Assembly: GCF_001673635.1 (NCBI RefSeq)
Contig: NZ_LZMH01000079.1
Location: 1-64,000, forward strand
DNA: 64,000 bases
Source of the DNA: Mycobacterium asiaticum
Lineage (GTDB): Bacteria; Actinomycetota; Actinomycetes; Mycobacteriales; Mycobacteriaceae
Direction of reading: 5' to 3'
A program made the position numbers and the translations under genes. The notes beneath the pieces were generated by a model, which saw only the letters and a program-made list of their open reading frames with translations, ran no database searches and was not told the origin of the DNA. Below, one piece after another: positions 30,467 to 39,135 of this stretch (its first letter is position 1; each line of letters starts with the position of its first letter).

Positions 30467-33292
30467 TCAGTTCACCCGGACGGTGTGCTCGTTCGCCACC
30501 ATCGGCGCCTCGGGCGCCCGCGAGGGCTCCGATCCGTTGCCCGATACCTTTGCCCGTGTCACCGCCTTGCGCTGCGCCTCCATCCGCGCCAGCGCCTCCT
30601 CGGTGAACACCGACAGGCCCAGCTCGTGGTTGTATCCGTGGATCTCCTTGACGTCGAGCTGGGCCAGGAAGTAGACGATCTCTTTGGACACCACCTGGCC
30701 CGGCACCAACACGGGGAATCCCGGCGGATAAGGAACCACAAACGTGGTGGACACCAACGTCTTTCCCTCGGCGATGCGGCGACCGGCGGTGCCGATCAGC
30801 ACGTACTCGCGGTCCGATTCCTCATACCCGGCATAGAACGCCGACCGGGTGTCGCCGTACACACTGCCCTCGGCGGGACGGAACGCGACGTCGAACTCGC
30901 TGAAGTCCGGCAGGTGCGGCAGATCTTCGGTGATCTCCTCGACGCGGCGCTCGTGCAGCGCCCAGTCGGCCGCGCTCGCGGCCTCCTTGGTCCGGTCGAA
31001 GTCGGTGGCCACCCGGCGCAGCACGTCGAGCAGATGGTGCACGCTCGACCAGGTCACGCCGATGGTGAAGATCAGCAGGACGCTGTTGATCGAGGTCTTG
31101 TTGATCTGGATACCGAACCGGTCCATCAGGATCTTCTCGCGGAAGTCGTAGCCGTTCATGCCGGTCTTGCCCAGGAACAGGGTGACCCTGGTGGGGTCCA
31201 GCACGAACTGGTCGGATCGCCAGGCTTCGTTCCACTCGTCGAGGGCGCCCTGGCGCACTTCGCGATACGAGCTGACGTGCGACGCCCGGTATTCCTCGGG
31301 TACCAGGTCGGACTCGTCGAGAATGCGGAACCACTTGCTGATCAGCCGGTCCTTGCGGACCCGGTGCCGGAACACCAGCGCCATGTCGTAGACCTGCCGG
31401 ACCAGCTGGAAACCCTCGATGTCGACCTGGCGCCGGGCCAGGTCCAGAGACGCCAGCAGCTGCTGGTTCGGCGAGGTTGATGTATGGGTCAAAAACGCCT
31501 CGCCGAAGGCGTCGCGGGCGCGGGCGTTGAAGTCCTGGTCGCGCACGTGGATCATCGACGCCTGCCGGAAGGCCGAGAGTGACTTGTGCGTCGAATGCGT
31601 CGCATACACCCGTACCCGTGCCTTGTCGGGGTCGGGCAGCAGTCGGTGGTTGACCCACTCCGAACGCGGAATGCCCTCCATCGACGCGGCCCACAGCCGG
31701 TACTCCTGGGCGTACTGCGGGGAGTCCAGCATCTGTTCGAGCTTCTCGGCCGACACCATGGCCGTGCGCTGGCGGGCCCACGGCACCGCGGTGGCGAACG
31801 CGAACCAGGCCTCGTCCCACAGGAAGCAGATGTCCGGCTTGATCGCCAGCACCTCTTCCATCACCTGCCGCGGGTTGTAGACGACGCCGTCGAAGATGCA
31901 ATTGGTCAGCAGCAGCATGCGGACCTTGTCCAGCTGCCCGGCCGCTTCCAGGTCCAGCAGCGCCTTCTTGATGGTGCTCAGCGGGACCGCCCCGTAGATC
32001 GCGAACTGCGGCAGCGCATAGGACTCCAGGTAGCGCGGGTAGGCGCCCGCCAATACCAGCCCGTAGTGGTGCGACTTGTGGCAGTTGCGGTCGATCAGCA
32101 CGATGTCGCCGGGCCGCGTCAACGACTGCACCACAATCTTGTTCGCGGTGGAGGTTCCGTTGGTGACGAAGTAGGTGTGGTTGGCATTCCACGTCACCGC
32201 GGCCTTGTCCATCGCCTTCTTGATGTTGCCGTGCGGGTCGAGCAGCGAATCCAAACCGCCTGAGGTGGTGGAAGTTTCAGCCATGAAGATGTTGCGGCCG
32301 TAGAATTCGCCCATGTCTTGCAACGACTTCGAGTTGAAGACGCTGGCACCACGGGCGACCGGTAGCGCGTGGAACTGGCCGACCGGTGCCGCGGCATAGG
32401 CGCGCAGGGCGTCGAAAAACGGTGTGGAGAACCGGTTTCGCAGCCCGGCGATCACGGTGCTGTGCAGGTCGGTCACATCGTTGAGCCGATAGAAGGTGCG
32501 GTCGTAGACGTCGGGCTCGTCGTCGCCGCCTGCGGCGATCGACTCGTCGGTGAGCAGGTACAGGTCGATGTGCGGCCGCAGTTCACGGATCCACTCGCCG
32601 CATTCGACCCAGTCGTGCGTGCGGTCGGACACCGGTATGTCGTCGTTGGCGCCGAGCAACGTGTTCATCAGCGGCACCCGGTCGCGCGAGCGCAACGGCA
32701 GATCGTGGCGGATGATCGCGGCCTGGATCTCGCCGTTGAGCGCCACAGCGGTGATCGCGTCCTCGACACTCGGCGCCACCAGGATCTCGAACTGGATGTC
32801 CTCGGCCGCGTTGCGCAGTTGGCGCAGCGCATCGACCAGGCAGTCCGGAGCGGTGCACGGCGAATCGTCGGCCAGCAGCACGGTGTAGAACTGCTGCTGC
32901 TTGGCCTGGGCCACCAGCTCCTGGTCGGCCAATGGCGCCGAAAGGTCGAATAGTGCTGTGCGGTCGCCGTATTCGGACAGCAGCCGCACGGCTTGCGACA
33001 CTTCTTCGGCCAGGCGCACGGTGGACAGGCTCTCCAGATGAGAGCGGAACGTCGCCAGATTGTCGGCGCCCGGATACAGCCAGTACCGCTCGTAGGCGGC
33101 GATGCGGTCCATCAACCGCTTCACCTTGGCGATGTCGTGGGTCTTGTCCAGGCCGGCCAGGTCAACCTCGGCGAGGTGGCGGCAGGCGTCGTCGAGCAGG
33201 TTCCAGGTGTCGATCCGCGTGTATGACGGGTTGGCCACCGCGGCCAGCGCCGAGACGCGAAGTCGCCGCGGACGGGCGTTGTATCTGGTCAT
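30467..33292 (-). CDS. adi: Lys/Orn/Arg decarboxylase, PLP-dependent (adi-like)
   Basis: It decarboxylates a basic amino acid; the exact substrate is unproven. The protein is 941 residues, close to M. tuberculosis Rv2531c. It has an N-terminal receiver-like wing domain, then the PLP domain of group III decarboxylases: His/Asn-rich TNGTSTANKIV, DRNCHKSHHYG, Asp493 in LWDEAWFAF, and the Schiff-base Lys570 in YATHSTHKS. The C-terminal domain contains YPPGFPVLVPG. I chose ATG 33292 (MTRYNARPRRLRVSAL) because the upstream residues look non-coding. It is likely monocistronic. Confidence 0.93.
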   Translation of the reverse strand: MTRYNARPRRLRVSALAAVANPSYTRIDTWNLLDDACRHLAEVDLAGLDKTHDIAKVKRLMDRIAAYERYWLYPGADNLATFRSHLESLSTVRLAEEVSQAVRLLSEYGDRTALFDLSAPLADQELVAQAKQQQFYTVLLADDSPCTAPDCLVDALRQLRNAAEDIQFEILVAPSVEDAITAVALNGEIQAAIIRHDLPLRSRDRVPLMNTLLGANDDIPVSDRTHDWVECGEWIRELRPHIDLYLLTDESIAAGGDDEPDVYDRTFYRLNDVTDLHSTVIAGLRNRFSTPFFDALRAYAAAPVGQFHALPVARGASVFNSKSLQDMGEFYGRNIFMAETSTTSGGLDSLLDPHGNIKKAMDKAAVTWNANHTYFVTNGTSTANKIVVQSLTRPGDIVLIDRNCHKSHHYGLVLAGAYPRYLESYALPQFAIYGAVPLSTIKKALLDLEAAGQLDKVRMLLLTNCIFDGVVYNPRQVMEEVLAIKPDICFLWDEAWFAFATAVPWARQRTAMVSAEKLEQMLDSPQYAQEYRLWAASMEGIPRSEWVNHRLLPDPDKARVRVYATHSTHKSLSAFRQASMIHVRDQDFNARARDAFGEAFLTHTSTSPNQQLLASLDLARRQVDIEGFQLVRQVYDMALVFRHRVRKDRLISKWFRILDESDLVPEEYRASHVSSYREVRQGALDEWNEAWRSDQFVLDPTRVTLFLGKTGMNGYDFREKILMDRFGIQINKTSINSVLLIFTIGVTWSSVHHLLDVLRRVATDFDRTKEAASAADWALHERRVEEITEDLPHLPDFSEFDVAFRPAEGSVYGDTRSAFYAGYEESDREYVLIGTAGRRIAEGKTLVSTTFVVPYPPGFPVLVPGQVVSKEIVYFLAQLDVKEIHGYNHELGLSVFTEEALARMEAQRKAVTRAKVSGNGSEPSRAPEAPMVANEHTVRVN

Positions 33293-33309
33293 GTCGTCAC
33301 CCTTCGGCG

Positions 33310-33750
33310 TCAGTGCAGTTCGTAAGCATCGCGGGAAAGACGGAAATAGTGGCCGGTGCTGTGATCCGTGCAGGTGATGCCGGACTCCTGGCTCTCGCAC
33401 GTTATCGAGTTGAATGACCGAGTCTGACCGTACTGCAGCACCGGGTAGCCGGTGCCGAGGATTGTGTCACTATGACAAGACATTTGGGCTGGGGCGCCCT
33501 GGTGCATGCTGATCCTGCTCCCCCACGCGCCCATGCAGGGGTTGGGGCGCGGCGGCACCGGGTAGGAGTGCTCACGGATCTCGCAGCCGGCGAAGGCCGA
33601 GCTTTCCATCGGCCCGATGCCGCAACCGATATTTCCCGACGGCGTCTGGAAGAACTCGAGGCCGGCGGCGTGCGCCGTCGGCTCCGGCGCTGCCAGCGCT
33701 GCCACGACGAACGCCGCGACGAATCCGGCGCTCGCTCTGTTCGGCATCAT
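33310..33750 (-). CDS. Small secreted protein (DUF6636-like)
   Basis: 146 residues, function unknown. A Sec signal peptide is clear (FVAAFVVAALAAPEPTAHA, cleavage near residue 29). The mature part begins LEFFQTPSGNIGCGIG and carries six cysteines, which would form disulfides outside the cell: GCGIG, GCEIRE, PCMGAWG, SCHSD, ITCES and ITCTD. It resembles small actinobacterial exported proteins starting with a TPSGNIGC motif. It lies just upstream of adi on the same strand, with an 17-base gap, so co-transcription is possible. Confidence 0.85.
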   Translation of the reverse strand: MMPNRASAGFVAAFVVAALAAPEPTAHAAGLEFFQTPSGNIGCGIGPMESSAFAGCEIREHSYPVPPRPNPCMGAWGSRISMHQGAPAQMSCHSDTILGTGYPVLQYGQTRSFNSITCESQESGITCTDHSTGHYFRLSRDAYELH

Positions 33751-33825
33751 TGCCGACAGTTTTCCATCACGCCGCTATTGTGTCTCCCCCTCCCTCGACG
33801 CACGAGCGTTTCGGCGGTTTGGTCT

Positions 33826-35091
33826 TCAGCGGCCGACCCAGCGCAGCGGGTCGAACTCGCGCAGGCTCTGTGGCTGCTTCCCGGTGGTGACCTGTTCGGC
33901 CAGATACCGCCCGGTCACCGGTCCATGCGTCAATCCCCACATGCCGTGTCCACCAGCGACAAACACCTTTGGTGCCACCTCGCCGATCAGCGGACGTCCG
34001 TCGGGCGTGATCGGGCGGGCACCAACCCAAACGTCACTGCGTTCGTCCCAGCGCATGCCGTCCAACAACCGACTTGCCGAGCTCACGATCGACGCCACCC
34101 GTTCGGGAAAAACCCGCTCCCGCGGGTTGCGGAACTCCATGGTGCCCGAGACCCGCATCGCGCCTCGGTACGGCGTGCAGGCCACCCGGGCACCCGGCAG
34201 GTAGATGGGCCCCGGGATGGGGCGATCCACGGGCACGGTGAACGAGTAACCACGACCGGCGCGCACGGGCACGCGCAACCAGCGGGCCGTCAGTTGGGGC
34301 AGCTGCGCGCCACTGGCGATCACCACGGCATCTGCCCGCAACGGCTCGCCGTAATTCGTCACCACCGCAATGCCATTGCCCGAAGGGACGATTCCGGTGA
34401 CCTCCAAGCTGTGCAACAGCGCGCCCCGTTCGGTCACCGCTCGTCCCAGCGCCGTCACGAACCGGCCGGGATCGAGGAAGCGCTGGCCGTTGATGCTGAG
34501 CCCGGACGTAGCCGCCGGCGCCGCCAACGGCACCTGTTCGTGCAGGGCGTCGCCCGACAGTGTGGTGACAAACGTTGTCTGGCTAACCTGTTGAAGTTCG
34601 TCGAGTTCCTTCAGTAGGTGTCGGGCCCCGGCGCTGGAATCGAACAAGGCAGTGATCGGTGCGTCTGTCACCGGCACGTCCACCCCGTTGTTGACCAGGA
34701 CGTCGAACGCATCGATGCAGTCCTCGTTGAGGACTGTGTTCGCCCGTAGCGCCCGACTCCACGACGATCGCCGACAGTTCGCGGCGAATTGCATCAGGAA
34801 GAGCCAAAGTCGCGGGTCTCCGGTCATCGGGATGTGGAGCGGCGCATTCGCGTCGAACAGGGACCGCAACCCGTAGCGCAAGACCGCCGGAGAGTTCAGC
34901 GGCAGGACCAGACCCGGTGCCACCCACCCGGCGTTGCCAGCGGACGCGCCGGCGCCGACACCGCCGCGGTCAACCACCGTGACATCGACGCCACGCTCTT
35001 GCAGGAACCACGCCGTCGACAATCCGACGATGCCCGCGCCTACAACGATTACCGTGCGGGGTCCACCGTCGATATCTTCGACACCGGCCAT
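33826..35091 (-). CDS. DadA-like FAD oxidoreductase (D-amino-acid dehydrogenase type)
   Basis: A 421-residue DAO-family enzyme predicted to oxidise a D-amino acid or a related secondary amine. The FAD motif is VIVVGAGIVGLSTAWFLQERG (GAGIVG at 18-23). The conserved GNAGWVAPGLVLPLNSPAV segment and the C-terminal VWVGARPITPDGRPLIG and VAGGHGMWGLTHGPVTG complete the family pattern. ATG 35091 has GGAGGTG upstream and shares one base with the stop of the preceding gene. The pair is therefore coupled. Its job next to the adi decarboxylase could be amino-acid catabolism, which is inference. Confidence 0.9.
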   Translation of the reverse strand: MAGVEDIDGGPRTVIVVGAGIVGLSTAWFLQERGVDVTVVDRGGVGAGASAGNAGWVAPGLVLPLNSPAVLRYGLRSLFDANAPLHIPMTGDPRLWLFLMQFAANCRRSSWSRALRANTVLNEDCIDAFDVLVNNGVDVPVTDAPITALFDSSAGARHLLKELDELQQVSQTTFVTTLSGDALHEQVPLAAPAATSGLSINGQRFLDPGRFVTALGRAVTERGALLHSLEVTGIVPSGNGIAVVTNYGEPLRADAVVIASGAQLPQLTARWLRVPVRAGRGYSFTVPVDRPIPGPIYLPGARVACTPYRGAMRVSGTMEFRNPRERVFPERVASIVSSASRLLDGMRWDERSDVWVGARPITPDGRPLIGEVAPKVFVAGGHGMWGLTHGPVTGRYLAEQVTTGKQPQSLREFDPLRWVGR

Positions 35092-35657
35092 CAGACACCT
35101 CCATAGCTGAGCCTTCGGTTCGCAATCACCGGTCCCTCGCGCCGGCCGTCACGCAGTCGCTGCACGACCGCCCAATTGCCGGCCAGAAATATCGCGGCCA
35201 CCGCGGAGACACTCAACCAGGTGGACAGGGCGGCCGCCGCGGCCTCATCCAGCGGGGTCCGGGACGGCAGCGCGACGTGGTTCCCGTCCTGGTCCGCCCA
35301 GATGTCCACGGAATCCCCGGCTTTCACGCCTCGGGGCGCTGTCACGTCACCTGCGTGCTGGATCCCGCCGGCGAACCACCGGGCCGGCACGGCGACCGTC
35401 CGGGGGTCCGACATCTCTTGGCGCGAGCCGCTGACCACCACCGCCGTCACCAACTGCCGGGTCTGCGCCTGCTCGCCCAGAACGCGAGTGCGCGACTCAT
35501 AGACCGAGAGGCCCACGACGCCGGCCAACGGCAAGCCGACCAGCAAGGTGATCGCAATCCAGATCGCGGTCAACATCTCGGTTCCGTCGGCGATGCGTGC
35601 GTGGTGCCGGATGCGGGCCACGATGCGCTGTCCACGTTCGGAACGCAGCGTGTGCAT
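35091..35657 (-). CDS. Two-span membrane protein (Rv1733c-like family)
   Basis: 188 residues. Two membrane segments flank a soluble domain: about 27-45 (IWIAITLLVGLPLAGVVGL) and 140-157 (WLSVSAVAAIFLAGNWAVV). The central domain (TAVVVSGSR, VPARWFAGG, VDIWADQDGN) is typical of the Rv1733c family; Rv1733c itself is a DosR-regulon latency antigen. I chose ATG 35657 with AAGGTGG upstream; GTG 35666 adds three residues. The stop overlaps the DadA-like start. No DosR box was sought beyond a visual look. Confidence 0.85.
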   Translation of the reverse strand: MHTLRSERGQRIVARIRHHARIADGTEMLTAIWIAITLLVGLPLAGVVGLSVYESRTRVLGEQAQTRQLVTAVVVSGSRQEMSDPRTVAVPARWFAGGIQHAGDVTAPRGVKAGDSVDIWADQDGNHVALPSRTPLDEAAAAALSTWLSVSAVAAIFLAGNWAVVQRLRDGRREGPVIANRRLSYGGV

Positions 35658-35763
35658 ATTAGCCACCTTCGGAGTTGATTGCTGACAACTCCATGGTGAT
35701 CGCTAGTTGCGCCGCAGGCATTGCCCACCTGGGACAGTGCGGCGCTCGTGCGTTGTCGGTCTG

Positions 35764-36180
35764 CTACAGCGACCGGCCGTCGGCGTCGTCTTCACTGTCG
35801 ATGGTCTGCTGGTTGCCGCGGTTGCCGAGCGAGTTCTCCACCCACTTGAGCATCGGCAGTTGCGGAAGTTCCCAGCGCCGTCCGGGGAGGTCGGTGACGT
35901 CGCCGAGCGAGCGGACCACGCCCTGGGTGAGGCCCATGATGGCGGCCATCACCGGCAGCAGCGGCTGCAGCGGTTTGGCCGCGGTGCGTACGGTACTGAT
36001 GCGGCGGGCCAGGATCAGGCGTTCGATCGTGTGATACACCAGGGCACCCACTCCGAGCGCGAATATCGCCAGCACCGAGGCGACGATGGTCCACCCGAAT
36101 GCGGCGCTGACCACCGCGCCGACCACCACCGCCACGGCCGCCAGGACGGCGATGACGACACGCAGCTCGAGGCGGGTCAT
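35764..36180 (-). CDS. Small membrane protein after nusB (Rv2532c-like)
   Basis: 138 residues, unknown function. Two hydrophobic helices lie at about 7-27 and 29-48 (VVIAVLAAVAVVVGAVVSAAFG, then TIVASVLAIFALGVGALVY). A cytoplasmic tail follows with conserved LPGRRWELPQLPMLKWVENSLGN and an acidic end (DSEDDADG). ATG 36180 overlaps the nusB stop by ATGA. A longer frame upstream lies over nusB in another frame and is rejected. Its constant place behind nusB in mycobacteria is recalled. Confidence 0.85.
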   Translation of the reverse strand: MTRLELRVVIAVLAAVAVVVGAVVSAAFGWTIVASVLAIFALGVGALVYHTIERLILARRISTVRTAAKPLQPLLPVMAAIMGLTQGVVRSLGDVTDLPGRRWELPQLPMLKWVENSLGNRGNQQTIDSEDDADGRSL

Positions 36181-36677
36181 GTACCCGCTCCGCGCACGGC
36201 TTGGGCCGCCGCGCGGATCTGCGGCGTGACCAGCATGACCTGGCCCAGCACCCCGTTGACGAAGCCGGGCGAGTCGTCGGTGGACAACTCCTTGGCCAGC
36301 TCCACCGCCTCGTCGACGGCGACCGGTTCCGGCACGTCCTCGGCATAGAGCAGTTCCCACACCGCAACCCGCAGGATTGCGCGATCCACCGCCGGCAGGC
36401 GGTCCAGCGTCCACGCCTGCAGGTGCGAGGTGATCAGCTCGTCGATGTGCGCGGCGTGCTCGGCCACCCCGCGCGCCACCCCGGCCGTGTAGGGATGCAG
36501 CGGCGCCACGTCTGGGTTGGATTCGGCGAGCGCGGTGCGTACGTCGACCAGTTCGACCGGGCTCATCCCGCGCGCCTCGGCCTCGAACAGCAAGTCGACC
36601 GCACGCTTACGCGCGCTGTGCCGGCCCTTCAGCGGCTGGGACCGGCGGCCCGGCTTACTCGCTTTCCCCTCCGGCAT
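36177..36677 (-). CDS. nusB: Transcription antitermination factor NusB
   Basis: It binds boxA RNA with NusE (S10) and supports antitermination of rRNA transcription. The 166-residue protein is all helical: HSARKRAVDLLFEAEARG (about 20-37), AVDRAILRVAVWELLYAEDVPEPVAVDEAVELAKE (about 95-129) and SPGFVNGVLGQV. ATG 36677 is one base after the efp stop. The upstream in-frame extension lies over efp and is not coding. It is part of the pepQ-efp-nusB run. Confidence 0.96.
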   Translation of the reverse strand: MPEGKASKPGRRSQPLKGRHSARKRAVDLLFEAEARGMSPVELVDVRTALAESNPDVAPLHPYTAGVARGVAEHAAHIDELITSHLQAWTLDRLPAVDRAILRVAVWELLYAEDVPEPVAVDEAVELAKELSTDDSPGFVNGVLGQVMLVTPQIRAAAQAVRGAGT

Positions 36678-36678
36678 G

Positions 36679-37242
36679 TCAGGTGTTGACCCGACCCAGG
36701 TAGCTGCCGTCGCGGGTGTCCACCTTGAGCTTGTCGCCGGTGTTGATGAACAGCGGCACCTGGATCTCCGCTCCCGTTTCCACCGTCGCCGGCTTGGTGC
36801 CCGCGCTGGAGCGGTCGCCCTGCAAGCCCGGCTCGGTGTGAGAGACGACGAGCTCAACGGAGACCGGAAGTTCGATGTACAGCGGTGCTCCGTTGTGGAA
36901 GGCCACCTGCACCGGCAGGCCTTCGAGTAGGAACCGCGCCGCGTCGCCGACGAGCGACTCCGGCAGCGGGTGCTGCTCGTAGTCCTCGCTGTCCATGAAG
37001 ACGAAATCTGAGCCGTCGCGGTAGAGATAGGTGGTGTCGCGCCGGTCGACGGTGGCGGTGTCGACCTTGACGCCGGCGTTGTAGGTCTTGTCGACGACCT
37101 TCCCGGACAGCACGTTCTTCAGCTTGGTGCGCACGAAAGCCGGCCCCTTGCCGGGCTTGACGTGCTGGAACTCGGTGATCGTCCACAACTGGCCGTCGAT
37201 GACCAGGACAAGTCCGTTCTTGAAGTCAGCAGTGGTCGCCAC
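36679..37242 (-). CDS. efp: Translation elongation factor P
   Basis: It rescues ribosomes stalled on polyproline. The 187 residues have the three usual domains. The tip of domain I carries the modifiable Lys in HVKPGKGPAF (about 27-36). The C-terminal OB domain shows DRSSAGTKPATVETGAEIQVPLFINTGDKLKVDT. It starts at GTG 37242, and the GGAG ribosome site overlaps the pepQ stop. It is coupled with pepQ and nusB. Confidence 0.97.
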   Translation of the reverse strand: MATTADFKNGLVLVIDGQLWTITEFQHVKPGKGPAFVRTKLKNVLSGKVVDKTYNAGVKVDTATVDRRDTTYLYRDGSDFVFMDSEDYEQHPLPESLVGDAARFLLEGLPVQVAFHNGAPLYIELPVSVELVVSHTEPGLQGDRSSAGTKPATVETGAEIQVPLFINTGDKLKVDTRDGSYLGRVNT

Positions 37243-37257
37243 GTTCTTTTACTTCTC

Positions 37258-38376
37258 CTACAAGATGGCCAGTTCCTTCGGGAACCGGGTCAACAATTCC
37301 GGGGTCTGCCCGGTGGTCTGCGAGTTAGCCGACGCCCTACTTGGCACCACCAGCGTGTCCTCGATGCGGACACCGCCGCGGCCGGGTAGATAGACGCCGG
37401 GCTCCACTGTCACCACGGAGCCCGCAAGTAGTGTACCGGCGGAGGTTGCCCCGATGCCTGGCGCTTCGTGGATCTGCAGACCGACTCCGTGCCCCAGACC
37501 GTGGCCGAAGTGCTCGCCGTAACCCGCGTCGGCGATCATCTTTCGCGCCGCACCGTCGACGTCACGCAGTTCAGCGCCCGGATGCAGGGCTTCGCGGCCG
37601 GCCCGTTGCGCTTCGGCCACCAACTCGTAGATCTCCAGCTGCCAGTCGGCGGCGTTGCCCAGCACGAACGTCCGGGTCATGTCCGAGTGATAGCCGGCCA
37701 CCAGCGCGCCGAAGTCGATCTTGACGAAATCACCCGCGGCCAGCGCCGCGTCGGTGGGCCGGTGGTGCGGGATAGCGGAATTCGGCCCGGCCGCCACGAT
37801 CGTCTCGAACGAGATCGCATCGGCGCCGTGATCGAGCATCAGGTTCTCCAGCCCGCGGCTGACCTCGCGTTCGGTGCGGCCCGGGCGCAGTCCGCCGCGC
37901 TCGATCAGATCGGCCAGGGCGGCGTCGGCCGCCTCACACGCCAGGCGCAGCAGTGCCAGCTCACCGGCGTCCTTGACCTCGCGCAGCGCCTCCACGGTGC
38001 CCGACGCGCGGATCAGCTCGGTGTTGTGGCCCTCCAGAGCCGCGGACAACGCGTCCATGCCGTCGACGGTGACGACATGGCTTTCGTAGCCCAGTTTCCC
38101 CACGCCGTCCTGCCCGGCCCGGCCCGCCAGATACCGGCCCACCGCCCGCTCGATGACCACTTCCAGATCGGGGGCCTGCTGCGCCGCCTGGGTGCGATAA
38201 CGGCCGTCGGTGGCCAGCACGGCCTCCCGATCGTCGGCAAACACCAGCAACGCGCCGTTGGATCCACTGAATCCGGATAGATACCGCACATTTATCAGGT
38301 CCGTGACCAGCATCGCATCTAGTCCGGCGGCACCGATTTTGGCTTTGAGGTTGTGTCGACGCTGGGAATGTGTCAC
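37258..38376 (-). CDS. pepQ: Xaa-Pro dipeptidase / aminopeptidase P family
   Basis: A 372-residue M24 metallopeptidase that cleaves X-Pro bonds. The creatinase-like N-domain (about 1-125) precedes the pita-bread domain. Metal ligands are visible: Asp in VKIDFGALVAGYHSDMTRTFVLG (two Asp), His in EHFGHGLGHGVGLQIHEAP and Glu in VVTVEPGVYLPGRGGVRIEDT. It starts at GTG 38376, divergent from the membrane gene at 38410 with 33 bases between. Leading the pepQ-efp-nusB operon fits a role in Pro-containing peptides alongside EF-P. Confidence 0.95.
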   Translation of the reverse strand: MTHSQRRHNLKAKIGAAGLDAMLVTDLINVRYLSGFSGSNGALLVFADDREAVLATDGRYRTQAAQQAPDLEVVIERAVGRYLAGRAGQDGVGKLGYESHVVTVDGMDALSAALEGHNTELIRASGTVEALREVKDAGELALLRLACEAADAALADLIERGGLRPGRTEREVSRGLENLMLDHGADAISFETIVAAGPNSAIPHHRPTDAALAAGDFVKIDFGALVAGYHSDMTRTFVLGNAADWQLEIYELVAEAQRAGREALHPGAELRDVDGAARKMIADAGYGEHFGHGLGHGVGLQIHEAPGIGATSAGTLLAGSVVTVEPGVYLPGRGGVRIEDTLVVPSRASANSQTTGQTPELLTRFPKELAIL

Positions 38377-38409
38377 GACCCTTGACGGTACTCGCTACGC
38401 TGTTTGCCC

Positions 38410-39135
38410 ATGAACAAGTGGATGGTGCGTGGATTGGTCTTTGCCGCCGCGATGGTCGTTCTTCGCCTTTTCCAAGGAGCGCTGATCAACGCGTGGCAGA
38501 CGCAGTCTGCGCTGATCAGCATCGTGCTGCTGACACTCTTCGTGATCGCGTCGGTGTTGTGGGGCTTCCGCGACGGCCGCGCCGACGCCAAGGCCAACCC
38601 GGACCCGGACCGCCGTGAGGACCTCGCAATGGTCTGGCTGCTGGGCGGCCTGGTGGCGGGCTTGGTCAGCGGCCTGGTGGCGTGGATCATCGCGCTGTTC
38701 TACAAGGGCATCTACACCGGCGGGCTGCTCAACGAGCTAACCACTTTCGCCGCATTCACCGCTCTGATCGTGTTCGTCTTCGGCATCCTGGGCGTGGCGG
38801 TCGGCCGGTGGCGAGTCGACCGCAACGCCCCGCCCCCGGAGAAGCATGACGGGTCGCACGACCGCCAGGACACCGACGTGTTCTCCGCGGTGCGTGAGGA
38901 CGAAAGCCCGACGGGTGAGATCCCCCGGCAATCGCAGGGCGGCGCCCAGACCGAAGAGCGCACCTCGCCGGTGGCCACCGCAGAGCGCGATGAGCAGACC
39001 GAGGTCATCCGCACCGGCGACCGCGGCAGCGAGGACAAGACCGAGGTGATCCGCACCGGTGACAGCAGCGAGGCCAAGACCGAGGTGCTGAACCTGGACG
39101 AGGCGACCAGGCCGCACAAGAAATCTAGCGAGTAG
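38410..39135 (+). CDS. B-4DMT-like membrane protein with repeated acidic tail (Rv2536-like)
   Basis: 241 residues. Four membrane helices occupy about 7-140 (LVFAAAMVVLRLFQGALI, LISIVLLTLFVIASVLWGF, MVWLLGGLVAGLVSGLVAWIIALF, FAAFTALIVFVFGILGVAVG). The long hydrophilic tail (about 145-241) is acidic and contains TEVIRTGD twice, plus TEVLNLDE, suggesting a flexible or phosphorylatable tail. ATG 38410 was chosen; a -10-like TACGCT ends eight bases upstream, so the mRNA may be nearly leaderless. The end overlaps convergent aroQ by 11 bases. Transport function is unproven. Confidence 0.85.
   Translation: MNKWMVRGLVFAAAMVVLRLFQGALINAWQTQSALISIVLLTLFVIASVLWGFRDGRADAKANPDPDRREDLAMVWLLGGLVAGLVSGLVAWIIALFYKGIYTGGLLNELTTFAAFTALIVFVFGILGVAVGRWRVDRNAPPPEKHDGSHDRQDTDVFSAVREDESPTGEIPRQSQGGAQTEERTSPVATAERDEQTEVIRTGDRGSEDKTEVIRTGDSSEAKTEVLNLDEATRPHKKSSE

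Noticed and set aside
30822..32192. 456-codon minus-strand frame inside adi
   Set aside because: A different frame of the adi gene; no independent signals.
35667..35763. Possible small gene or RNA between the Rv1733c-like and Rv2532c-like genes
   Set aside because: No frame with a ribosome site and no hairpin; ordinary intergenic DNA.
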